This document shows, one piece after another, positions 9,253 to 16,995 of a stretch of DNA of 64,000 nucleotides (its first letter is position 1; every line of letters begins with the position of its first letter). This stretch comes from Paenalcaligenes niemegkensis (lineage in GTDB: Bacteria; Pseudomonadota; Gammaproteobacteria; Burkholderiales; Burkholderiaceae_B): assembly GCF_022230885.1 (NCBI RefSeq), contig NZ_JAKGCT010000004.1, positions 2,294,001-2,358,000 of the forward strand, in the 5' to 3' direction. The notes under the pieces are model-generated. The model did no database searches, had not been told where the DNA came from, and saw only the letters and a program-made list of their open reading frames with translations. The position numbers and the translations under genes are program-made.

Positions 9253-9834
9253 AATTACCATTGCCAATAGTTAAAAGTAGATCGGGCGCAATTGACCTTG
9301 CGCGATGGTGTTGGAAGGCAGCCGCAAGCCGTCACCCCGCAGAGGTGAGGTGGCTTGATAGCAAGCTTTGAGGTGCGAAGTTTTGGGCGCTGGAGGTACG
9401 CAGCGCATAAAACGTAGAGGGGTGTGCCTCGCAGTGCGGGAGCACGGTAGAAAGCAGTACGTACTTTTTATAAGAGTATTCGGTACTGGAAGTATTGGCT
9501 TGAGCGTTGGAGAAATGACCCATTTATGGGTCGTAAACGCTTTTTGCAGGGATGGGGCCATTGAGTCATGGATGCCTTCACCTAATCGTTCGCCAATAAA
9601 TTTGCAGCAATAACGCCAGAAAGTGTGAATTCCAGTATGAAACCCGCAGCGGGTTGCGGTACGAATGTCTACGTTGTCTTCTATAAGACCTTCCTGTCTT
9701 GTATAAGACTATACCTGTGATTGCGATGTTTTTATAGGGGATCCCCGTAAAGCGTTCTACTGCCGGACATATACACCCACTTGATTTGTCATATGAGCGG
9801 TCTACACTAGTCTTTTGTCATTGCGTAGATAACT
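9253..9834. other. Long divergent intergenic region, glcB/amn
   Basis: 582 bases between the divergent malate synthase and AMP nucleosidase genes. It holds two tandem palindromes (9676-9709) and a short hairpin AACCCG-CAG-CGGGTT at 9641-9655. The minus-strand open stretch 9271-9561 has no recognisable protein pattern and I do not call it a gene. I compared the region with the glycine-aptamer core by eye and do not see it. A long glcB leader RNA remains possible. Confidence 0.5.
9676..9709. promoter_or_regulatory. Tandem palindromes GTCTT-N4-AAGAC, candidate operator
   Basis: Two 14-bp inverted repeats, GTCTTCTATAAGAC (9676-9689) and GTCTTGTATAAGAC (9696-9709), sit 20 bases apart centre to centre, close to two helical turns on one DNA face. 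They lie about 125 bases before the amn start and 424 before the glcB start. I have a recollection of TCTTATATAAGA-like sites upstream of methylcitrate or acetate-metabolism genes in proteobacteria but cannot verify it here. Confidence 0.55.
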
Positions 9835-11328
9835 ATGCTTGAATCTGAGAACTCGGTACAAAACCTTAGACTACCTCCCTCAATTGCCTACGAGGGGTTT
9901 AATGATGAGGTAGCAGCAACTCAACGCCTGGTTGAGATCTATAACCGCAACACGACTTTTATTCGTGAGCAGTTCAAAGCGTGCCTGCGTGACGGCTTTG
10001 AGCCCAAGGTGCGTTATCGTGCGTGCTATCCGGCGATACGTATTCGTGTACATACTCACCAGGAAGTAGATAGCCGATTATCCTACGGTCATGTGGTTGA
10101 GCCCGGAACCTACGCGACTACCGTCACGCAGCCCGAGCTTTATTTTGACTATTTACGTGAGCAAATTCGTTTACTGCTAAAAAACCATGGTGTACCGGTC
10201 GAAATCGGTGAGTCCAGCCTGCCTATCCCTTTGCATTTTTGCCTGGGTGATGGTCATTCCGTAGAGGCCGTCTACCCGGAATCGCCAGGAGACACCTTAC
10301 GTGACCATTTTGATGTTCCCAATCTCGAGCACATGGATGATGCCATCGTGAACGGAACCTGGGTTGCGCCTCATGGTGAGGCACGGCCCCTGGCCCCTTT
10401 TACTGCACCTCGTATCGACTACTCCTTGCACCGCCTGCAGCATTACACGGCGACCCGCCCCGAGTATTTCCAAAACTTTGTGCTGTTTACCAACTACCAG
10501 TTTTATGTGGACGAGTTTTGTAAATGGGCACAACTGGAGCTCGAGCAAGAAGGTAGCGAATACACGGCTTTGGTCGAACCGGGCAATATGCTCACGCGTA
10601 AAGGCGGTATCACCGAAGGCGTCAGAGCGTCTCGTACCCCCCAAATGCCTTCCTACCATTTGGTGCGGGGAAATCACAGCGGCATTACGCTGATCAACAT
10701 TGGCGTGGGGCCATCAAACGCTAAAACCATTACCGATCACGTTGCGGTGCTGCGCCCTTCTGCCTGGATCATGCTGGGCCATTGTGCTGGCTTACGTACC
10801 ACGCAGCGTCTCGGCGATTACGTCCTGGCCCATGGTTATGTACGCCAGGATCATGTGTTGGATGATGACTTGCCGCTGTGGGTACCCATTCCACCTCTGG
10901 CCGAAATTCAGGTTCCTCTTGAGCAGGCTGTGGCAGAGGTCGCGGGCCTGTCTGGTTGGGAACTCAAGAAAATCATGCGTACGGGTACGGTGGCTTCCAT
11001 TGATAACCGCAACTGGGAACTTCGCGACCATCACGAGCCGGTGCAGCGCTTGTCGCAGTCGCGCGCCATTGCACTCGATATGGAGTCCGCTACCATTGCG
11101 GCCAATGGCTTCAGGTTTCGTGTGCCGTATGGCACCTTATTGTGCGTTTCGGATAAACCGTTGCACGGCGAACTTAAGCTACCGGGAATGGCGAACTCTT
11201 TTTATAGCAAGCAGGTAGGCCAGCATCTGCATATCGGAATACGTGCCCTCGAGCTGGTTCGCGAGATGCCGGCTGAACGCTTGCATTCACGAAAACTGCG
11301 CAGCTTTATCGAGACCGCGTTTCAATAA
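9835..11328 (+). CDS. amn: AMP nucleosidase
   Basis: Hydrolyses AMP to adenine and ribose 5-phosphate, controlling the adenylate pool. At 497 aa it has the two-part Amn architecture: an N-terminal AMP-nucleosidase-specific domain (about 1-190) with RYRACYPAIRIRV near residue 61, and a C-terminal nucleoside-phosphorylase-type domain (about 270-490) with NIGVGPSNAKTITDH and the purine/ribose-binding LDMESATIAANG near residue 413. It is monocistronic and followed by a strong hairpin. The identification rests on the whole-length match to the family pattern. Confidence 0.95.
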   Translation: MLESENSVQNLRLPPSIAYEGFNDEVAATQRLVEIYNRNTTFIREQFKACLRDGFEPKVRYRACYPAIRIRVHTHQEVDSRLSYGHVVEPGTYATTVTQPELYFDYLREQIRLLLKNHGVPVEIGESSLPIPLHFCLGDGHSVEAVYPESPGDTLRDHFDVPNLEHMDDAIVNGTWVAPHGEARPLAPFTAPRIDYSLHRLQHYTATRPEYFQNFVLFTNYQFYVDEFCKWAQLELEQEGSEYTALVEPGNMLTRKGGITEGVRASRTPQMPSYHLVRGNHSGITLINIGVGPSNAKTITDHVAVLRPSAWIMLGHCAGLRTTQRLGDYVLAHGYVRQDHVLDDDLPLWVPIPPLAEIQVPLEQAVAEVAGLSGWELKKIMRTGTVASIDNRNWELRDHHEPVQRLSQSRAIALDMESATIAANGFRFRVPYGTLLCVSDKPLHGELKLPGMANSFYSKQVGQHLHIGIRALELVREMPAERLHSRKLRSFIETAFQ

Positions 11329-11332
11329 ATCA

Positions 11333-11374
11333 AAGCTCAAGGCAAGGGCGCTTGCGCCCTGCCTTGAAGCTAAG
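11333..11374. terminator. GC-rich hairpin terminator between amn and the SET gene
   Basis: Long stem TCAAGGCAAGGGCG / CGCCCTGCCTTGA around a CTTG loop, within 20 bases of the amn stop and 33 bases beyond the SET gene stop. There is no strong T run, so it may be a convergent-transcript stopper rather than a canonical terminator. Confidence 0.65.
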
Positions 11375-11406
11375 TTCGCAGTGAACTTTGGACATCTGAT
11401 ACTAGT

Positions 11407-12024
11407 CTAACGTTTGGGGTCATCCAGCAAGTCGATAAGCCGATCGATTTTCTTTTCAAGTTTACGCATGCGCTTTTTTAGCTTGCGCAAGCGTTTTGCC
11501 TGCTTCTTTTCGCACTCGTCGCTGCTGACCTTTTCTATATCAGCGTCTTCAGAGGCTTCGGCATCGGGCAAGGCCAGCATTGTGCCACGACATGATTCTG
11601 CACCGCACAGGCAGGCATACTGGCTTTTCAGGGTGGCTGTGATCTCATCGTCAATGGTCAGCGCGTAGTCGTATAGCAGTTCTTCACCTTCATCAATATT
11701 GCGCAAGGCAACGATATAAACGCGTGTGCCCTGGGCGTTTTCATGACCCTCGCAGTTAGGCTCACAGGAATGGTTGATAAACCTGGAGTCATTTCCACCG
11801 TTTCCACCGTCAATGATCTTTCCGTTGGTTAAGGAAAAGAAGAAGGTGTGATAGGGATCGTTCGGGTCAGAAGGTTCCATTTCATCGGCGGCCTGAGCAC
11901 TAATGCGCTTACCCTCGTATTCCATGATGTAAGTGCCCGCTGGAATGTGCCTGGCCGCAAAGACGCCAGTGCCATGTAAGGATGATTGCTTTAATTCGTG
12001 CCAGGGGTGAGCATTAAGTGCCAT
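11407..12024 (-). CDS. SET-domain protein-lysine N-methyltransferase
   Basis: 205 aa protein with a complete SET domain (about residues 8-125). It opens with HGTGVFAARHIPAGTYIMEYEG, and its substrate/AdoMet pseudoknot motif RFINHSCEPNC is at 81-91, with GEELLYDYAL near 113-122. A post-SET zinc site is visible as CLCGAESC (about 138-145). The C-terminal 50 residues are highly charged, alternating Lys/Arg and Glu/Asp, and probably form a coiled coil. SET enzymes are typically eukaryotic but occur scattered in bacteria. It is divergent from the acetolactate synthase gene (66 bases between starts) and may share a promoter region. The substrate protein is unknown; histone-like proteins or ribosomal proteins are candidates by inference only. 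Confidence 0.9.
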   Translation of the reverse strand: MALNAHPWHELKQSSLHGTGVFAARHIPAGTYIMEYEGKRISAQAADEMEPSDPNDPYHTFFFSLTNGKIIDGGNGGNDSRFINHSCEPNCEGHENAQGTRVYIVALRNIDEGEELLYDYALTIDDEITATLKSQYACLCGAESCRGTMLALPDAEASEDADIEKVSSDECEKKQAKRLRKLKKRMRKLEKKIDRLIDLLDDPKR

Positions 12025-12090
12025 GAAGTGGAATTAACCTTGTGAGAGGAATATGAAACTTTTTAGGGTAAGCTAACTATCTTACGCAAA

Positions 12091-13857
12091 ATGAGTCCGA
12101 TGTCTATGTCTGAGAATACCGAGCATCGCAATGGTGCACAAAATTTACTTGATGCCTTAGTCGAACTAGGGGTGGATACCATTTTTGGCTATCCGGGTGG
12201 TGCGGTCTTGCCGCTGTATGATGCGTTGCACGCCGAGCCACGAATTCGTCACGTATTGGTGCGCCACGAGCAAGGGGCGGTGCATGCTGCCGAAGGCTAT
12301 GCCCGTACAACGGGTAAAGTAGGCGTGGTACTGGTCACGTCGGGCCCTGGCATGGCGAATACCACCAGCGGCCTGCTGGATGCGCTGTGCGACTCTATAC
12401 CGATTCTGTGCATTAGCGGACAGGTTGCCACCACAGCTATTGGTACGGATGCCTTCCAAGAGTGCGATGCGGTGGGCATATCGCGTCCCGTAACCAAATG
12501 GAATGCGCAAATACAACATGTAGATGACGTCCACGATTCGGTTTATCAAGCCTATCAGCAGGCCAGCCAGGGGCGTCCTGGGCCAGTGCTGTTGGATGTG
12601 CCTAAAGACGTGCAGCTTAGCTTGGGCCGTGCGCCTGAACAACGCTATGTGGCCTCTGCTGCAAAGGCTGACGCCCCCTTGCCTATGGCTGCAATCGAGC
12701 AGGCAGCTGCGCTTATTGCGGATGCAAAACAGCCTGTGTTTTATGGCGGTGGTGGTCTGATTAATTCGGGTGAGCAAGCCTGCCAGCGCTTCACACAATT
12801 AGTAAAACGCAGCGCGGCACCCTGTACCCTTACCTTAATGGGCTTGGGGGCTTTCCCTGCTTCTGAGCCCCAGTTTATTGGCATGTTAGGCATGCACGGT
12901 ACGCTGGAGGCAAATCTGGCCATGCACAATGCGGATGTCATTGTTTGTGTAGGCGCCCGGTTCGATGATCGCATTACAGGCCGTATCAGTGATTTTGCTC
13001 CGCATGCCAAGAAAATACATATTGATATCGACCCTAAATCCATAGGCAAAGTCGTCGAGACACAAATTTCTTTAGTGGGTGATTGCGGAGCCATACTCGG
13101 AGCACTCGCCGAGGCTTTGGCCAGGTATACCCGCGATGTTGAAGCCTTGCAGCCGTGGTGGTCACTTATACAGACATGGCGTGAGCAAGACTCCTTGGGT
13201 TACAGGCCGGATGCTGAACGCATTTTGCCTCAGCATCTGCTTGATCGCCTAAACCATGCCCTTGCGGACCAAGACGCGATTGTGTCTACCGATGTGGGCC
13301 AGCACCAGATGTGGGCAGCGCAGTACTTGCGTTTTGATCGCCCGATGCGCTGGTTGACCTCAGGTGGCGCGGGCACGATGGGGTATGGGATTCCAGCTGC
13401 GATCGGCGCACAAATCGCCCATCCTGACAAACCGGTAATTTGCGTAAGTGGTGATGCCTCGGTATTGATGAATATCCAAGAGCTGGCTACTGCCACACAG
13501 CACCGTACACCGATTAAAGTTGTGCTGTGCAACAACGGCTATATGGGGATGGTGCGCCAATGGCAGGAACTGATCCACGGCGGACGCTACAGCCACAGCT
13601 ACAACGAGTCACTTCCTGATTTCGTGGCCTTGGCCAAGGCTTTTGGCTGGCAGGCGGCTCAGGTTAGCCACCCGGACCAGCTTGATGCGGCATTGGCTGA
13701 ATGCCTGAACTCAGATGCCCCTTACTTTTTAGATGTGGTGGTTGAGGCTCAGGAAAATTGCTTTCCTATGATTCCGGCGGGACGTGGCCATCATGAAATC
13801 ATGCTGGCTGCCAGTAAATGGTATCTGGAGGATGATGCGGTTCTAAGCGATTCGTAA
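12091..13857 (+). CDS. ilvB: Acetolactate synthase, large (catalytic) subunit
   Basis: ThDP- and FAD-dependent enzyme joining two pyruvates (or pyruvate and 2-oxobutyrate) in branched-chain amino acid synthesis. At 588 aa it shows the three ThDP-fold domains: the activating Glu in RHEQGAVHAAEGYAR (about 59-73), the FAD/central domain (about 200-340), and the ThDP/Mg motif GDASVLMNIQEL ending in CNNGYMG (about 453-484). ATG codons at 12091 and 12103 are both possible starts. No regulatory small subunit (ilvH/ilvN) follows; the next element is a terminator and then topB on the other strand. It may pair with a small subunit encoded elsewhere or work unregulated. Assignment to the ALS family is firm; the isoform symbol is less so. 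Confidence 0.88.
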   Translation: MSPMSMSENTEHRNGAQNLLDALVELGVDTIFGYPGGAVLPLYDALHAEPRIRHVLVRHEQGAVHAAEGYARTTGKVGVVLVTSGPGMANTTSGLLDALCDSIPILCISGQVATTAIGTDAFQECDAVGISRPVTKWNAQIQHVDDVHDSVYQAYQQASQGRPGPVLLDVPKDVQLSLGRAPEQRYVASAAKADAPLPMAAIEQAAALIADAKQPVFYGGGGLINSGEQACQRFTQLVKRSAAPCTLTLMGLGAFPASEPQFIGMLGMHGTLEANLAMHNADVIVCVGARFDDRITGRISDFAPHAKKIHIDIDPKSIGKVVETQISLVGDCGAILGALAEALARYTRDVEALQPWWSLIQTWREQDSLGYRPDAERILPQHLLDRLNHALADQDAIVSTDVGQHQMWAAQYLRFDRPMRWLTSGGAGTMGYGIPAAIGAQIAHPDKPVICVSGDASVLMNIQELATATQHRTPIKVVLCNNGYMGMVRQWQELIHGGRYSHSYNESLPDFVALAKAFGWQAAQVSHPDQLDAALAECLNSDAPYFLDVVVEAQENCFPMIPAGRGHHEIMLAASKWYLEDDAVLSDS

Positions 13858-13876
13858 CTCGTTTTCAGCTGCAAAG

Positions 13877-13910
13877 AAAAACGGCTTCATCGAATGATGA
13901 AGCCGTTTTT
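13877..13910. terminator. Bidirectional terminator between ilvB and topB
   Basis: Perfect 14-bp stem: AAAAACGGCTTCAT (13877-13890), a 6-base loop, ATGAAGCCGTTTTT (13897-13910). Placed 19 bases after the ilvB stop and 53 bases beyond the topB stop, it serves both convergent genes. Confidence 0.92.
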
Positions 13911-13963
13911 TATTGAGCTATGGGCCACGGTGCCTGCCATGGTTAGCGCAGTTAAATCGCTGC

Positions 13964-16602
13964 TTAAGTTTCGTCGCTGGTGTCTGCGACCGTTTTTGCC
14001 GCTTTTTTGGCCACTTTCTTAACAGCCTTTTTGGCTGCAACTTTTTTAGCGGCCGTTTTCTTGGCGGCTGCTGTGGTTTTGCTGGCCGCTTTTTTGGCCG
14101 CGGCCGTGGTTTTGCTCGTTGCTTTCTTTGCCCCTTTCTTTGCTGCCTTGGCCGGGCGGGGTTCGAATTCGAAGCTGACTTTGCCCTTCGCATCGCGCGT
14201 CAGGAAGGCCTTGAACTTGCGGTTGGTGCGATTGGATACGAAGTTTTCCAGTAAGTCGGTTTTGCCTTCAACTAGCAGCTTTCGCATTTGTTCTTCAGTG
14301 ATTTCTTGCTGCAAAATCACTTTGCCACTGCGGAAATCGCAAGTTTTGTCTTTGCCTACCGATTTTTCACAAACGTAGCGGATGCCCTGATCGTAAACGT
14401 TTGATTGGCACTTGGGGCAAGGGCCGATGGGCGTTTTTTCGCTAAAATCAATTTCTTCGTCGCTGTCTTCATCATTTTGACCGAAATCGAACTCAAGCTT
14501 GTTTTCGTCTGTAATGCGCAAGATAGCGGCAAATGGCCTGCCCATTTTGCTAATGAAACCGGTTAAGGGGCCAATCTCTTTTTTCTGCAATAGCTCTTCG
14601 ACTTCAGGAAGCTCGAAGGTGCGTCCGCCTGGATGCTTGCCAAAGGAAAACTCACATGCTGTGCAGGCGTAACGGCGGTAGTTTTCTTTGACTACACTGC
14701 CGCATGCCGGACACGGTGTTTGCAATGTAGCGTAATCGCCGGGCACGGTGTCGCGTTCGTATTCTTTGGCACGTTTAACAATGACCTGAGTCATTTGTTC
14801 GATTTTGGTCATGAAGGCTTCGCGGCCCAGCTGACCTTGTTCGATTTGTTTTAAACGGTGCTCCCATTCGCCGGTAAGCTCGGGCGAGGTCAGCTCGTTG
14901 ACCCCCAGGCCCGAGAGCAGCGTCATGAGCTGACGAGCCTTGGCGCTGGGTACCAGTTCACGGCCTTCACGACGCAGGTAGGCCTCGTTAAGCAAGCCCT
15001 CGATAATCGAAGCGCGGGTGGCTGGTGTACCCAGACCACGCTCGGACATGGCTTCACGCAGCGATTCATCGTCGATCAGTTTGCCTGCCCCTTCCATGGC
15101 TGAAAGCAAAGTAGCTTCGGTGTATCGCGCCGGAGGCTTGGTCGCTAAGGGACGGGCTTCTATGTCTTCAGTCAGGACGTCTTCGTTGGGCTTCACGGCC
15201 ACCAGGTTATCATCAGTACCTTGAGCCTCGCGCCCATAAATGGCGAGCCATCCGGGATTAACCAACACTTTACCGTCAGTTTTGAATAAGTTGCCCGTTA
15301 CTTTTGTAATGCGGGTAGTGACACGGAATTCGGCCGCCGGAAAGAAAATAGCTAAAAAGCGCCGCGTGACGAGCTCGTAAATTTTAAATTCGGCATCGCT
15401 TAGTTCGCGAGGAACTTGCAAGGTAGGAATGATTGCAAAGTGATCAGAAACCTTTTTGTTATCAAAAACGCGGCGAGTCGCCTTAACCCACTGGTTTTCA
15501 ACCACTTGCCTGGCGAATGGCTGCACGCTGCTGGAGGCTGGCGTACCGGCTTCAGCCAGGGCACGCATGGTGTCCTTGACGGTAGGCACGTAATCTTCAG
15601 GCAAATAGCGAGAGTCGGTACGTGGGTACGTTAAGGCTTTATGGCGCTCGTACAGCGTTTGGGCCAGAGACAGGGTGGTTTTGGCTGAAAAGCCAAAGCG
15701 CGAGTTGGCTTCACGCTGCAGCGACGTAAGGTCGAACAAGGCGGGTGACTGCTGTGTGGAGGGTTTGGATTCTTCACTGACCACGCCAGGCTTATCGCGG
15801 CAGGCAGACACAATAGTCTTGGCGGCTGTCTCAGACCACAAGCGTGAATCACGCTTTTCGTTGTCGGACTCGTCTTTTTTGAACTCAGGGTCGAACCATC
15901 GGCCTGTATACAGGCCTGCAGCGGCGACGAAGGTGGCGTGAACTTCCCAGTAGTCGCGCGACTTAAAACTCCGGATGGCTTCTTCACGAGCGGATACAAT
16001 CGCCAGGGTAGGGGTCTGTACACGGCCTACGGGTGTTTTGAAAAAGCCTCCGTCTTTGCTGTTGAAGGCGGTCATCGCACGAGTGCCGTTAATGCCTACA
16101 AGCCAGTCGGCTTCAGCGCGTGAGCGGGCTGCTGCTTCCAGCGGTTTAAGATCGCTGTCGTCACGCAGATTAGCGAAGGCCTCGCGGATGGCATCCTGAG
16201 TCATGGAACGTAGCCACAAGCGCTTAATGGGCTTCTTTACCCCTGCGTATTGCACGATGTAGCGGAAAATCAGTTCGCCCTCACGCCCGGCATCACAAGC
16301 GTTAATGATGCGGTCTACATCTTTGCGCTTTAGTAACTTCATCAACAGCTTCAGGCGCTCCGTTGAGCGCTTGTCGGTGGGGTTCAGTTCAAATTGCGGG
16401 GGATGACCGGAAGATGAGTAAAACTCCATTTGCCACGCTTGGGGTCGTTAGGCGCAATAAGGCTCAACAGGTGCCCAATGCTGGATGCCAGTACGTAATC
16501 TTCGCTTTCGAAGTAATCGCCCTCTCGGGTAAAGCCCCCTAATGCACGGGAAATATCCAGTGCGACAGAGGGTTTCTCGGCAATAATGAGTGTTTTATTC
16601 AT
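13964..16602 (-). pseudogene. topB: DNA topoisomerase III, frame broken by one missing base
   Basis: Type IA topoisomerase that decatenates DNA. The N-terminal piece (from 16602) starts MNKTLIIAEKPSVALDIS, the Toprim signature; the rest follows in another frame. Adding one G to the five-G run at 16398-16402 (C on the coding strand) restores LPVIPPQFELNP and a protein of about 879 aa. Downstream are NACDAGREGELIFR, the catalytic tyrosine in LTYPRTDSRYL, and two zinc-binding segments (CPACG...CTAC and CPKCQ...CEK...C). The last 60 residues are an Ala/Lys-rich, histone-H1-like tail with near repeats of SKTTAAAKKA, as known in Burkholderiales TopB. As the sequence stands the gene would give only 72 residues; I think the gene is intact in the organism. 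Confidence 0.9.
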
Positions 16603-16995
16603 GTGTTTCCAATGACAGCAATTCCGCAGCAGTAGCGCGGATAATACGAGCAGCGCTACGTATTATGCAAGTTCAGAGGGTTAATTTCCGCTCTTGGCAA
16701 CAAGAGTGGGCGTGTTTTGTGGCCCGAGTAGCTTAGCACTGTAGCAAGTTTTAAAGTTGTACTCGTTTCAGGTCATAGGCAGTTTCGGGTTTTCGTGCTT
16801 TACGATAGCAGACTTATGCGCAAAGTATAGAGGCAGGTTGGCCTGGCAACGATGAGTTACTTCGTTCTTGCCTGGATCTGTCACCCTTGGTCAGGACAAG
16901 GCCTGCTTTGGCAGAAAGAGATTTTCCGGGCTTCTTCAGATCTTTAGCACTTCAAGAAACGTGACCTTTTATGCATAACAATTACGCTCTCCATC
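16603..16995. other. Divergent intergenic region, topB/GDYXXLXY gene
   Basis: 393 bases with no credible gene. Near its topB end there are two interleaved inverted repeats: GTAGCGC (16632-16638) with GCGCTAC (16653-16659), and ATAATACG (16641-16648) with CGTATTAT (16659-16666). They could be a regulator site or leader RNA structure for topB. Nothing else stands out. Confidence 0.4.

Noticed and set aside
9271-9561. 96-codon minus-strand frame upstream of glcB
   Set aside because: Pro/Thr/Arg-rich, no Shine-Dalgarno, no recognisable domain; more likely leader or spacer DNA.
9253-9834. Glycine riboswitch before malate synthase
   Set aside because: Searched by eye for the paired GGAGAG / CCGAAGGAGCAA-type core on the coding strand and did not find it.
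16384-16602. Programmed ribosomal frameshifting in topB and the TRAP permeases
   Set aside because: No consistent slippery heptamer or downstream structure, and the same type of lesion hits unrelated families; a shared technical cause is simpler.
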